This document shows positions 41,539-52,163 of a DNA stretch of 62,532 nt, piece after piece (within the stretch, counting starts at the first letter, position 1; each line of letters begins with the position of its first letter). The notes beneath the pieces were generated by a model that was not told the DNA's origin, ran no database searches, and worked only from the letters and a program-made list of their open reading frames with translations. The DNA is taken from positions 138,026 through 200,557 of the forward strand of contig NZ_JASJAV010000017.1 of assembly GCF_030066895.1 (NCBI RefSeq), read 5' to 3'. Source of the DNA: Breoghania sp. (GTDB lineage Bacteria > Pseudomonadota > Alphaproteobacteria > Rhizobiales > Stappiaceae). Position numbers and translations under genes: made by a program.

Positions 41539-41825
41539 GCATATGCTGAATTTTCCCTATTCCGACTGCATCTAACTTTCCCGAAGTAGGGTTAATGTTA
41601 GGTAAAGGATCTAGGCGGTGTTTTAATTGATCGGTGGGCAGTTTACCGCGGTTCGCCCCGCAAAACGGCGGAGGACGGGAATTCCGGTCAAATGAACGTT
41701 TCGACTCACGTATCCGAGATTTTTACAAAGTATTAATTATCTATATTTTCTAAATACCGGGCTTTAACACTCCGATTTTATTAACATAATAACAATCCTG
41801 CAAGGCAATCAGGAGTAACGGGTCG
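41539..41825. promoter_or_regulatory. Divergent promoter region of the exopolysaccharide locus
   Basis: This AT-rich spacer separates the export gene (minus) from the Wzz/GumC-like gene (plus). It should hold promoters for both. No clear operator is seen. The plus-strand gene has AGGAG about 11 bases before ATG 41826. Confidence 0.45.
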
Positions 41826-43884
41826 ATGGTGCGGGAGTATCGCATGGCAGATGAGGACGTCTCTGTCGACATCAAGGTATTGGGACGGGCGTTGGGCTGC
41901 TTTGTGCGCCGGCTGATCCCGCTCGTCTTGCTGACGGCTGTGGGCACTGTCGCCTCGATGCAGCTCATCACTCCGAAATCCCGCGGCCAGGCGAAGGTTC
42001 CGATCGAAAGCCGCAGCCCGATCTATCCCGGAACGGAAAACGGGATGGACAGCGAGCGCGCCCGTGTACTGCTCGATCAGGAGGGTGTCGCCAGCCAGGT
42101 GCAGCTCCTCAACTCCTACGATCTCGCCCGCCGCGTCGCCAAGGATCTGAAGCTTGCCGACCGCACCGAGTTCAATTCCTCTCCCGCAGAAAGGGATTCT
42201 CTGCTGCACGATCTGTTGCGGCTGACCGGCTTTGACCGCTCGAGCCGACAGACGTCGGTGGAGGAGCACGTTCTGGAAACCTATTTTGAGCGGCTGACCA
42301 TCTTCCAGGTGGAAAAAAACACGTGTGATCACGGTGGAGTTCAACTCCCGCGATCCGGAGCTTGCCGCCGAAGCCGCCAATACGATCGTGCGCGAATATC
42401 TGGATCTGCAGACCTCAGCCAAGCGCGACAACACCGAGGAGGCCGCCGGTAGCCTCGGCCCGGAAGTGGCGCGGGTGCGCGAGGATGTGGAGAAGGCCGA
42501 ACACGCGGTGGAGGATTTCCGCTCCGCCAACAACCTGCTGCTCGGCTCCAACAAGGTGACGCTGGTTCAGCAGCAGATGGCCGACGTCAACACCCAGCTC
42601 GCTACCGTCCTTGCGCAGAAGGCGGAAGTGGAGGCGAAGGCGGAGCGGTTGCGCTCGATGCTGAAGCACGGTTCTCTCGATTCCGCCTCCGATGTGTTGA
42701 ACTCGCCGCTAATCCAGCGCCTGCGCGAGCGTCAGGTCGCCCTGCAGGCGCGCGTCGCGGAGCTTTCGACCTCGCTCCTGCCGAACCATCCCGACTACCG
42801 CGCCGCCCAGCGCCAGTTGAACGACCTCAAGGCCCAGATCGTGGCGGAGGGGCGCAAGATCTTGGCGGGGCTTGAAAACGACGTGCGCGTCACCGCAAGC
42901 CAGGTCACGTCGCTGACGGCGAGCCTCAACCAGCTCAAGGCCGAGGTCGCCCAGAACAACGGCGCGTGCATTCAGTTGCGCGATCTGGAACGCGACGCCA
43001 AGGTCAAGGGCGCCCAGCTCGAGGTGCTGCTGCAGCGCTACCGCGAACAGGAAGTGCGCGTGAGCGCCAGCGGTCTTCCTGCCGATGCGCGTCTAATCTC
43101 TCGCACCACCGTTCCGCACAAGCCCTATTCGCCGCGCGTGATCCCGATCACCGTGCTGGTGGCGCTGGCCGTTGCCGTTTTGGCGATCGCCTACATCCTG
43201 ATGCGCGAATTCATGGTCGACCCGGTGCTGGTACGCTCCGGCGGAGGCTCGCAGGAGGGCGACGAGGAAGCCGAACCTGCCGCTCCGCGCACGGTGAGGA
43301 CATCGAGGCGCCGCAGGTGCCCGTCATTCCGATTTCCGACGTCGAGACGGATCCGGTCCACCGATGACAACGAGCCGGCCAGCTGCGCGGCGATTGCGCT
43401 GCTGCGCGCGGCGGTGAGCGACAATTCCTGTCCGATCCTTGTCGAGACGGCGAGTGAACCGCGTTTCGATCTACCGGGCGCGCCGAAGGACAAGCCGCGG
43501 CTGGGCTTTGCGGATCTCCTGAGCGGGGAGGCGTCCTTCTCGCAGGTGATCATGCGCGATCCGCGCTCGCGCGCCCACGTTGATCGACGGCGGCGTGCAT
43601 CCCCTGAACGACGAGGGGGCGGGGCTGCCGATCTTCGATACGGTTCTGGAAGCTCTGGAGCATACCTACGATCACATCGTGATCGATCTCGGCCGGCTGA
43701 TCTCCTCGATCGTGACCGCAAAATTCCTGTCCCACGCCGATCATGTGGTGCTTGTGGCAGGCGATCATTCCGGCGGTCCCGCGCTCGCCGTCTTCTGGAA
43801 AGCCAGACCGGCGCGAACCTCTCCGTCTTCGCTCCCGAAAAGCGCGAGACGCTCCCGCTGGGCGAGCGGGACATGGCGACCTGA
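41826..43884 (+). pseudogene. Wzz/GumC-like chain-length and export regulator, frameshifted
   Basis: The protein has an N-terminal membrane helix (RLIPLVLLTAVGTVASMQLI), a long coiled-coil periplasmic part (residues rich in AEAKAERLRSMLK and VAELSTSLLPNHPDYR), and a second helix (VIPITVLVALAVAVLAIAYI). The end looks like the degraded BY-kinase-type tail (HTYDHIVIDLGRLISS). The first frameshift is at an A7 run (about 42312-42318): with six As the text is VEKTRVITVEFNSRDPELAA. Further frame changes lie near 43290 and 43575. It is divergent from the export gene and belongs to the same pathway. Confidence 0.82.
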
Positions 43885-43971
43885 GCGGGGAAGTGGTTCC
43901 GTGGTTGGCTAGGTGACGGGCTCTCGTCCCTCTTGAAGTCAGATCCTGCATGAGCATGTTTTGCTCGGAAC

Positions 43972-44074
43972 TGTCATCCCCGCGCAAGCGGGGATCCAGC
44001 ACCCCGTGAGGCCGGCATTTCCAGTCGTTCGAAAATCCGGTGGTTACTGGTTCCCCGCCTGTGCGGGGATGACA
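43972..44074. repeat. Intergenic palindromic repeat, family A copy 5
   Basis: The arms are TGTCATCCCCGCGCAAGCGG and CCGCCTGTGCGGGGATGACA. It lies 88 bases after the Wzz/GumC-like pseudogene. Confidence 0.87.
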
Positions 44075-44471
44075 ATCGTGCTTGGGCACTGTCCCCGGGC
44101 ACACACCGCTCCATCCCATCCCATCCCATCCCTTGAAAGCCACCGCCCTTCAAACGCGAAAACTCTGCGACCGGCTTGGTCGCAGGGTCTTTTCCCTGTG
44201 TCCGTGCTTTTCGAATAATGCGCCGGCGTTTATCGCTCCTGGGCGCTGTCGTCGACGGACATCCTCATCGGGTCAGCAGAGGTAATGCAGTTCCGACTTT
44301 CGCTTTCGTGCGCGCGTCCCGGGAGGTCCTTCCGCCAAAGAAGCCTATGGGCCTTGCCCGCGTGTATTAGCAACGCTCAGTGAAAGCACTCCCGATTATT
44401 CACAAGAACGCTCAGCAGAAAAATCTGACTGCTAAAATATTTATAGATTTCTCGTGGGTGTGTGGGTGTCT

Positions 44472-44505
44472 AGACCCATGCGCCGATTAAACGGCGCTCA
44501 GGTCT
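44472..44505. other. Isolated stem-loop, possible small RNA end
   Basis: AGACC-CAT-GCGCCG-ATTAAA-CGGCGC-TCA-GGTCT forms two perfect stems with a symmetric internal loop and a six-base loop. No T-run follows on either strand, so it is not a standard terminator, and it belongs to no nearby gene. Confidence 0.35.
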
Positions 44506-44811
44506 TCAATCTATACTAGCCGGCAGTGTCATTATTTCCCGATCTCCCGCTCCCTGCCTGCGGCTCTGATTTGGTACTGATAAGGCGGCTTGTCAATCAT
44601 GCAGGAAGTGGCGATGTTTCCCCTGCGACACTTTGTGACTATATATGGTAAAAAAGTACGGATGATGGCCGGCCAAAAAAGAGGCGACCCGAAGGTTGCC
44701 TATGGAGTGATTCGGGTATGATCACGATCCGCAATGAATCGGAACGAGGGTGACTGTGCTGCAAGCCCATGACGGGGCTATGACATTGCATTCCAGGATG
44801 TGCCGGGCTCC

Positions 44812-46018
44812 TCAGCGTAGCGTATCGAGCACGGGTTTGCGGTAGAGAAGGGCGGCGGGAACCGTGGCGATGGCCATGCCGATGACGATGATCGCCGCGA
44901 CCAGCAGAAGCTCGGAACTCCCCAGCGTGGCGTCGAGTGCGATGCCGGTTTGTGCGGTGAAGGCGGCCGAGATCGCTCCCGCAAGCCCCATCCCGATCGC
45001 CAGCCTCACAAGCGCGCCAACGGCGACGATCAGCGCGACATAGCTCCAGATGGTGAGGAAAATGAAAGAACGCGGCGCCCCCAGGGCGCGCAGGACGGAG
45101 AATTGCATCCGGTAGAGCCGGAGCAGCACCATCACGCCCGCCAGAATGGCCACGATCACCAGCGTTTGCGTCGCAATCGCTATGACGTTCATCAGCGAGC
45201 GCATGTCGCCAAGAAGCGCGTAAAGCTCCACCAGCACCTCCGCCGGGAAGAAGGCTGTGCTGTCCTCGGAGTGGTAGAGATTGCGCAAGCCGTAGGCGGC
45301 CGCAATCGAATCCGGCTTGACCACCAGCGCAGGCACGCCGGGAAGCTGGTCGGCAACATAGGGTGGGCCGACCTGTTCCGATCCCTTGCCGTGGCCGTTG
45401 GGCAGGTTGTGAACCTCCCAGGTCAGCTCCACCGGCACGGCGATCGCCGTATCTCAGGGCGAGCCGGTCGGCTTCATGCGCCCGACGACCTTGATCTCTA
45501 CCCCGTGCTCGTGCTCCAGCTCCAATGTGTGATCGTGCCCGTGTGTCGGGTGGAAGGTGTCGTCGATCTTCAACGGCGAGGCATAGCCGACGACGGCTTC
45601 CGCGTGTTTTTCGGAGGTGCGGCCTTCCGCGAGCTTTCCGCCCGACAGATGGGTGACGAAAGCCGGCACCGAGCCGACGACCGGGGCACCGTCATGGCTG
45701 TCGCCGAAGGCAATCGGGGCGACGATTTCCGCATGCGGCTCGGCAAAGGCGCGCGCGACGACTTCGGGCTTCAACAGTTCGATGGAACCGATGCACAGGA
45801 AAACCGCCTTCAGCATGGCGTCCGTCTGGCTGCCGGGGGCGGCGACAACGAGGTCGAAACGGCCGGCCGCATGCGTGCTGCCGCGTTTCAGGGCGCACTC
45901 CTGGGAGGTGATGGCGACGCCGAGCGCCACCGCCACAGCGATCAGCGCGACGAAGGTGGGGGGTGGTGACCGGATTGCAGCGGAGCGTGGCCAGTACTAG
46001 CGGGAAGGGGTTCATCAT
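44812..46018 (-). pseudogene. ABC transporter permease (FtsX/MacB-like), frameshift and in-frame TGA
   Basis: The protein has an N-terminal helix, a large periplasmic domain and three C-terminal helices (ATQTLVIVAILAGVMVLLRL; FIFLTIWSYVALIVAVGALV; LVAAIIVIGMAIATVPAALL), the FtsX plan. The periplasmic domain has a His-rich stretch, HPTHGHDHTLELEHEHG, that could bind metal. A frameshift lies at a C6/G6 run near 45960 (VALIAVAVALGVAITSQE is in the next frame). TGA at 45454-45456 breaks GSP-stop-DTAIAVPVELTWEV, where Trp would fit. The start overlaps the ATPase stop (ATGA). Confidence 0.82.
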
Positions 46019-46719
46019 GCCGAGGCCTCCGCAAGTCGGGTGTCGCCGGACATCTCGCTCAAGTGGCCGCGCTCCAGATGAAGGACGCGGTCGGCGCGCT
46101 CGATCAGGATCGGGTCGTGACTGACGGCCAGAACCAGCCGTCCCTCGTCGCGTAACAGGCGTTTCAGCGTGTCCGACACCAGCGCGGAAGCCTCCGCATC
46201 GAAGCTGGCGGTGGGTTCATCCGCCAGAACCGCGGGGGGATCGAAGAGGAGCGCGCGGGCGATGGCTGTGCGCTGCTGCTCGCCGCGCGACAGCAACGAG
46301 GCGTGACGGCGATCTGTGGGAACGTGCAAGGCGTTGAGCAGCGCATGTCCGCGCTCAACAAGCGTGCGCCGGGAGGCCGTACCGCCGAAATGGGTGGCGA
46401 GCGTCACATTGGCGAGCGGCGAGAGTTCCGGGATCAGATGGAAATCCTGAAAGATGAAGCCGGTCGTCTCGCGCTGCCAGCGGTCGCGTCGGGCTTCCGA
46501 CAGGGCGTAGATATCCTGGACCTCGTGGCGCACGGTTCCGGCCGTGGGTCTCAGCAATCCGGAGAGCGCATAGAGCAAACTCGACTTACCGGGCCCGGAC
46601 AGCCCGGTCACGACGACCAGATGCGCGGCTGCCAGATCGAGTGCGGGCAGTTCCAGCACCGTGAACGGACGGTTGCCGTCGTCGCGATAACTGAGTGGGA
46701 GATTTTCAATTTCGAACAT
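46015..46719 (-). CDS. ABC transporter ATP-binding protein
   Basis: The 234 aa ATPase has Walker A GLSGPGKSSLL near residue 39, the Q-loop in TTGFIFQDFHLIPELS, the signature LSRGEQQR (Arg where many members have Gly), Walker B AVLADEPTAS and the switch His in LAVSHDP. It belongs to the LolD/MacB branch that pairs with FtsX-type permeases and is coupled to the permease by an ATGA overlap. ATG 46719 (MFEIENLPLSYRDD) gives the normal length; the frame extends to 46773. The partner permease is broken, so this gene may have no function left. Confidence 0.88.
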   Translation of the reverse strand: MFEIENLPLSYRDDGNRPFTVLELPALDLAAAHLVVVTGLSGPGKSSLLYALSGLLRPTAGTVRHEVQDIYALSEARRDRWQRETTGFIFQDFHLIPELSPLANVTLATHFGGTASRRTLVERGHALLNALHVPTDRRHASLLSRGEQQRTAIARALLFDPPAVLADEPTASFDAEASALVSDTLKRLLRDEGRLVLAVSHDPILIERADRVLHLERGHLSEMSGDTRLAEASA

Positions 46720-46792
46720 GAGCTTAGAGCGTGTTGTTGAATCTGGTTCGGAAGCGTCTGTCAGTTCTGCCATGGGATGAGAGTGCTGACTT

Positions 46793-46910
46793 CACCTCTC
46801 CCATGGGGGAGAGGTCGGCGCGTATGCGCCGGGTGAGGGGGGGTCGAACTCTCGTGGATACGGGGCACCCGACACCCCTCACCCCAGCCCTCTCCCCGTG
46901 GGAGAGGGGG
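46793..46910. repeat. Intergenic inverted repeat, family C
   Basis: The left arm CACCTCTCCCATGGGGGAGA and the right arm CCCTCTCCCCGTGGGAGAGG each form a hairpin, with GCGTATGCGC-type and CTCACCCC sequence between. It is a different type from family A. It lies upstream of the ABC genes next to family A copy 6. Confidence 0.75.
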
Positions 46911-46996
46911 CGGATACGGTGACTGGACAGTGCGGGCGGGTAATCGGCGGAAGTTCGTCCGTGAGATCGAGGGCACGCTATTTGCCCAGCAAAGGC

Positions 46997-47140
46997 TGTC
47001 ATCCCCGCGAAGGCGGGGAATCCAGTACCCACAGGATCGTGCTCCGGGAACCGGCCGCAGGCCTTTGTGCAAGCATGCGGAAATTCCGCCAAAGCGAGAG
47101 GTCTCTGGAATACTGGATCCCCGCCTTCGCGCGGATGACA
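46997..47140. repeat. Intergenic palindromic repeat, family A copy 6 (long form)
   Basis: The arms are TGTCATCCCCGCGAAGGCGG and CCGCCTTCGCGCGGATGACA. The copy is about 144 bp, some 38 bp longer than the others, because of extra sequence between the arms. Confidence 0.85.
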
Positions 47141-47226
47141 GCCTTTTGCTGGTGGCAGGCTTTGGGAGGTCATGTCCCACCGGTTCTCGTTTTCCTGCAC
47201 CCCATCTCGCTGTTATCATCATCGCG

Positions 47227-47664
47227 CTACATCTTCTCGAACGAAGCGGAGGTGACCCGCACGCGGGAAACGAAGCCGATTTGCGTGTCGGTGTAGGTGC
47301 CGAGTTCCAGTTTGCCGTCGACCTCGATGGGCACGTTGAATGGCACCACGTCGATGATCCCGTCGGTGTAGATGACGATGATGTCGTCCGGCCAGTCGGC
47401 CTCGCTCTCGCAAAACGGGCAGACCGCCATGGGGCGCGAGGTCAGGACGAGGAATTTCGACTGAGCCTTCAGCGGCGGCGCCATGTAGCCGCGCACGAGG
47501 ATGTCCGTTCCCTCGTGCTCGCGGGCATAGGGCGAGAAGCTCAGATCCTTGTTGTAGAAGTCGCGGATGCGCAGTGGCTCGCGGGAGGCGTGGGTCTGGC
47601 ACAAGGGAAGGGCGGCAAGGAGTAGAGGGGCGGCGGCCGCCGCTAGGGACCGGCGGCGGTGCAT
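47227..47664 (-). CDS. Exported DUF3299-like protein
   Basis: The 145 aa precursor has a signal peptide (SLAAAAAPLLLAALPLCQTH). The mature part reads LVRGYMAPPLKAQSKFLVLT, MAVCPFCESEADWPDD and ELGTYTDTQIGFVSRVRV. DUF3299-type proteins with a conserved CxxC-like pair are commonly encoded beside an ABC ATPase, an FtsX permease and a His-rich DUF2796 protein in zinc-linked clusters; the neighbours here agree. The family name is a judgement by eye. The gene is intact. Confidence 0.6.
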   Translation of the reverse strand: MHRRRSLAAAAAPLLLAALPLCQTHASREPLRIRDFYNKDLSFSPYAREHEGTDILVRGYMAPPLKAQSKFLVLTSRPMAVCPFCESEADWPDDIIVIYTDGIIDVVPFNVPIEVDGKLELGTYTDTQIGFVSRVRVTSASFEKM

Positions 47665-47701
47665 GGTTTTCGCGTCCTGATCGTGTGGAAATCTATCTCT
47701 C

Positions 47702-47793
47702 GTTCGTCATTGCCCGGCTTTGTCCGGGCAATCCATCGGGTTGCGGCATGTGCGGAGCGCGCTGGATCCCCCGGACGAAGCCGGGGGATGACG
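47702..47793. repeat. Intergenic palindromic repeat, family B
   Basis: The arms are GTCATTGCCCGGCTTTGTCC and CCCCCGGACGAAGCCGGGGG followed by ATGAC. It has the layout of family A (GTCAT at one end, ATGAC at the other, hairpin arms, GGATCC inside the right arm) but a different arm sequence. Confidence 0.8.
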
Positions 47794-47881
47794 GGAGAGG
47801 CAAGGAGAAGGGCGCGAATGATGCGCTCTTCTCTCAATGTCTCTTCCCGGTGTCTGATCTGGGGTGATTACCCGTGATCTT

Positions 47882-49250
47882 TTATTCGCCGTTATGGGCG
47901 GCGTAGTTCATCACGTGGAAGATGTAGTTCTGCTCCACGGTGCCATCGAACAGGTGGGACCACGGGCCCTTGGAGTAGATCGCCACGTCTTCGCCCGAGT
48001 GGGTCTCGGAGGAGAGCGGGATCAGGGCCTGCTGGACGTAGTCCTTGTCCTGAACGATTTCCTCGTCGATCATCGGACGCGCGCCGGAATAGGTGCCATC
48101 GTCCTGCTTCTTCAACACCGAGCCGACGCCGTTCAGGTAGCCGACGACGGTGTAGGGGATGCCGTCGTCGCCGCGAAGCGGCTCGGCCGCATGCTTCTTG
48201 CCCTTGCCGTCGACGTCGTAACACAGGCCATAATAGCCGTTGAAAGCGATGGCGTGTTCGTGGTCGGTGGTGACGATGATCAGCGTGTCGGCGTCATCGG
48301 TGAGTTCTTCGACAGCTTCTTGATGGCGGCGGCGGTCATCTCGGCCAGCGAAGGTTCGCCGGTGCGGTCGGCCTCGTACTTCATGTGCGAGGACTCAAAC
48401 AGCCCGATGACCGGCTTGTCGCTGTCGAGGTCGAGCGCCTTGAAGGTATCCTCGTTCCAGGCGTACTGACCGCCGAGACCTTCGATCTCCTTGATGATGT
48501 CGCGTCCGTCAGTGCGCTTGCCGGACTTGCCTTCGTCATCCTTGATGTCCTTGGGGATGAAGTGGCAACGGCTGCCGCCGAGCGCGATGTCGATCACGCC
48601 GGCCTTCATCTGGTTAAAGAGCTGCGCGGCGATGTCCTTCTGGGCCGTGCAGCCCTCCAGCAGCTTGGAATTGTCTTCCCAGTTGCCCAGTTGCGGTTGG
48701 CCGTCTTGGCGTAGACCGCGGCCGGGGTCGCATGGGTAAGGCGAGCGTTGGAGATGACGCCGATCGACTTGCCTTCGCCCGAGACGATCTCGGCAAAGGT
48801 CGTCAGCTCATGACCGGTGACGCCGGCGCAGTCGCCATGATCGGCCGACGGGTCGATGTTGATCATGCCGTTCTTCTGCTTCACGCCGGAATTCATGGCG
48901 CCGGCGGTGGGCGCCGAATCCGGAGTCTGGTCGTTCGTGGTGTAGGTCTTCACCAGCGCCAGATGTGGGAAGGTTTCCTGCGGCTGGACGTATTCGGAGC
49001 CCAGCAGGCCCTTCTGCTGACCGGAGAACAGGCGCACGGCGTAGTTGGTGCCGACGCCCTGACCATCCGCGGTGAACAGGATGATGTTCTTGGCGCGGTG
49101 GGTGTTGGGCTGCTTGGCGAGGTTGGCGGCAAGCGTGTCCTGGCTGATCTTGAATCACGGGCTGTCGGCCTGCGGCAGAGCGTCCTGCGCGGTCGCACAG
49201 GAAGACGCTATCGAAGCGCCGGCGAGCAGCGCGGTGACGAAGAGTTTCAT
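47882..49250 (-). pseudogene. Alkaline phosphatase (PhoA family), multiply broken
   Basis: The precursor begins with a signal peptide (MKLFVTALLAGASIASS). The active-site Ser lies in DSAPTAGAMNSGVKQKNGMI and parts of the metal site are readable (TLIIVTTDHEHAIAFNG). Lesions are TGA at 49155-49157 (ADSP-stop-FKISQDTL, Trp likely), an 8-bp tandem duplication of GCAACTGG near 48680 that shifts the frame, and a jump near 48310 from AAIKKLSKN straight to LTDDADTL. That jump drops about 45 codons, where the family has EGGRVDHANHAGN with zinc ligands. The C-terminus after 48118 is clean. The enzyme would scavenge phosphate from organic esters in the periplasm. Confidence 0.85.
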
Positions 49251-49756
49251 GTCAATATTTCCCGAATCGAATGCATGGTTCGCCGGGCGGTCATGACCCG
49301 TCGTCCGACGATAGAGAACCGCCACATCCGCCCGGTGACAGTCGGATGACGGTGGGGCAGAGACTTGTGAATGATGCGGGGGAAAGGGCGGCCGCGGGGT
49401 GTTTTGTGCGCGGTTGCGATGGCGCTGGTCGCGCGTAAGGGGCCGGTCGGTGCGTCAGTGCCGTCCTCGGTTCTTCATGGCGGTTCGGTATGCGGAAGGA
49501 CCATGGCAATCGCGCTCGCAGCGCGCAAAAGACCTGCCTGAAGGGCGCACGGTTTGCCCCGACTATCATCCCCGCGCAGGTCGGGATCCAGTAACCACAT
49601 GGTTTTGAATATGGAATTTGATTGCCACCGTCTCGAGGTGCTGGTTCCCCGCCTGCGCGGGGATGACAATGGTGCCTGTGGCTCTCTAAACGGACAGATG
49701 CCGATATTTCCGGGTGGGAAAGACTGCGGAACAAGCGCCACAGCGGGCCCGCATAC
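49251..49756. other. Gene-free interval before glnA, with repeat copy 7
   Basis: No recognisable gene is seen; the interval holds repeat family A copy 7 (49564-49668) and otherwise ordinary GC-rich DNA. Confidence 0.5.
49564..49668. repeat. Intergenic palindromic repeat, family A copy 7
   Basis: The arms are TATCATCCCCGCGCAGGTCG and CCGCCTGCGCGGGGATGACA, about 65 bp apart. Confidence 0.87.
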
Positions 49757-49787
49757 GAAAAAGGGGCGCCGTTTCCGGCGCCCCTCG
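49757..49787 (-). terminator. Terminator of glnA
   Basis: On the minus strand GGGGCGCCG and CGGCGCCCC pair around GAAA and are followed by TTTTT. It stands 41 bases past the glnA stop. Confidence 0.88.
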
Positions 49788-49827
49788 AAACCCTCGCGAT
49801 GATCGCGAAAGTCTGATCGCTTGAGAC

Positions 49828-51237
49828 TCAGACCGAGTAGTACAGGTCGAACTCGACCGGATGAGGGGTCATCTCGTAGCGCATGTTCTCTTCCATCTTC
49901 AGTTCGATGTAGGCATTGATCTGATCGTCGTCGAACACGCCGCCGGCCTTCAGGAACTCACGGTCGGCATCGAGCGATGCCAGAGCCTCACGCAGCGAGC
50001 CGCAAACCGTCGGGATGTCCTTCAGTTCTTCGGCCGGCAGGTCGTAGAGGTTTTTGTCCATCGCGTCGCCGGGATGGAGCTTGTTCTTGATGCCGCCGAG
50101 GCCGGCCATCAGTATGGCCGAGAAGCCCAGATACGGATTGGCGGAGGGATCCGGGAAACGGACCTCGACGCGCTTGGCCTTCGGAGAGGAGGCCATCGGG
50201 ATACGGCAGGAAGCCGAACGGTTGCGCGAGGAGTAGGCCAGCAGGATTGGCGCTTCGTAACCCGGAACCAGACGCTTGTAGGAGTTGGTCGAGGGGTTGG
50301 TGAAGGCGTTGATGGCCTTGGCGTGCTTCAGGATGCCGCCGATGTAGTACAGGCAGGTCTCGGACAGGTCGGCATAGAGGTTGCCGGCGAAGACCGGATC
50401 GCCGTCCTTCCAGATCGACTGGTGGACGTGCATGCCCGTGCCGTTGTCGCCGAAGACCGGCTTCGGCATGAACGTGGCCGTCTTGCCATAAGCCGCGGCA
50501 ACCTGGTGCACCGCGTACTTGTAGATCTGCATCTTGTCGGCCTGACGGGTCAGGGTGTCGAACTTCATGCCGAGTTCGTGCTGAGCCGCAGCAACCTCGT
50601 GGTGATGCTTCTCGACCTCGATGCCCATCTCGGCCATCACGGTCAGCATCTCGGAACGGTAGTCCTGGCCCTGGTCGATCGGGGGAACCGGGAAGTAGCC
50701 GCCCTTGGTGCGCGGACGGTGACCCATGTTGCCGGCTTCGTACTCGGCGCCGAGGTTCGTCGGCAGCTCCATGGAGTCCAGTTTGAAGCCGGTCTCGTAG
50801 GGTTCGGTGGAGAAGCGGACGTCGTCAAAGACGAAGAACTCGGCTTCCGGGCCGACGAAGACGGTGTCGCCGACGCCCAGCGACTTCACGTAGGCTTCCG
50901 CCTTCTTCGCGGTCATGCGCGGGTCGCGGTTGTAGGCCTCGCCGGAGGAGGGCTCCAGGATGTCGCAGAAGATCGCCATCGTGGACTGCGCGAAGAACGG
51001 ATCGATATGAGCCGAATCCGGATCGAGCATCAGCGTCATGTCGGACTCGTTGATCGCCTTCCAACCGGCGATGGAGGAGCCGTCGAACATCACGCCTTCG
51101 GCGAACATGTCCTCGTCGACGAGGGAGCAATCCATGGTGACGTGCTGCATCTTGCCGCGTGGATCGGTAAAGTGCAGGTCAAGGAACTTCACGTCCTTGT
51201 CTTTGATTGTCTTGAGGACGTCGTTGGCAGTGCTCAT
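49828..51237 (-). CDS. glnA: Glutamine synthetase type I
   Basis: GlnA makes glutamine from glutamate, ammonia and ATP and is the main ammonium-assimilating enzyme. The 469 aa protein has the signature [17 protein letters not shown] near residue 52, the catalytic [14 protein letters not shown] and [15 protein letters not shown] segments, and the adenylylation Tyr in [12 protein letters not shown] (around residue 398), so it should be regulated by GlnE adenylylation. AGGAAGG lies 6 bases before ATG 51237. It follows glnB in the same direction with 165 bases between, the standard glnBA order. Intact. Confidence 0.97.
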   Translation of the reverse strand: MSTANDVLKTIKDKDVKFLDLHFTDPRGKMQHVTMDCSLVDEDMFAEGVMFDGSSIAGWKAINESDMTLMLDPDSAHIDPFFAQSTMAIFCDILEPSSGEAYNRDPRMTAKKAEAYVKSLGVGDTVFVGPEAEFFVFDDVRFSTEPYETGFKLDSMELPTNLGAEYEAGNMGHRPRTKGGYFPVPPIDQGQDYRSEMLTVMAEMGIEVEKHHHEVAAAQHELGMKFDTLTRQADKMQIYKYAVHQVAAAYGKTATFMPKPVFGDNGTGMHVHQSIWKDGDPVFAGNLYADLSETCLYYIGGILKHAKAINAFTNPSTNSYKRLVPGYEAPILLAYSSRNRSASCRIPMASSPKAKRVEVRFPDPSANPYLGFSAILMAGLGGIKNKLHPGDAMDKNLYDLPAEELKDIPTVCGSLREALASLDADREFLKAGGVFDDDQINAYIELKMEENMRYEMTPHPVEFDLYYSV

Positions 51238-51402
51238 TTGACCTTCCTGGAATTCTTAAAGGATTGAGCGTTGGTGGTGAAGAGGCGTCCGTCCGGTCGG
51301 CGTTTCCTGTTAACCGGCTTGATGCGGACGCGAATCGAAAACTCTCGAATGGCGGACTGCGGCCCAGAAGGGACCAGCCGATAGATCTCCCCGGTAAAGG
51401 GA

Positions 51403-52163
<761 letters not shown>

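Larger units (their letters stand above)
43885..44811. other. Gene-free interval holding repeats and an orphan stem-loop
   Basis: The interval has repeat family A copy 5, a short CCATC tandem repeat at 44111-44132 (four units) and an isolated stem-loop at 44472-44505. Bases 44380-44470 are AT-rich. None of the short open frames has a ribosome site or recognisable product. Confidence 0.5.

Noticed and set aside
44111..44132. CCATC tandem repeat as a functional microsatellite
   Set aside because: Only four short units, outside any gene and with no promoter or frame to affect.
49861..51267. A 468-codon plus-strand frame opposite glnA
   Set aside because: Antisense shadow of an intact glnA; no ribosome site and no recognisable product.
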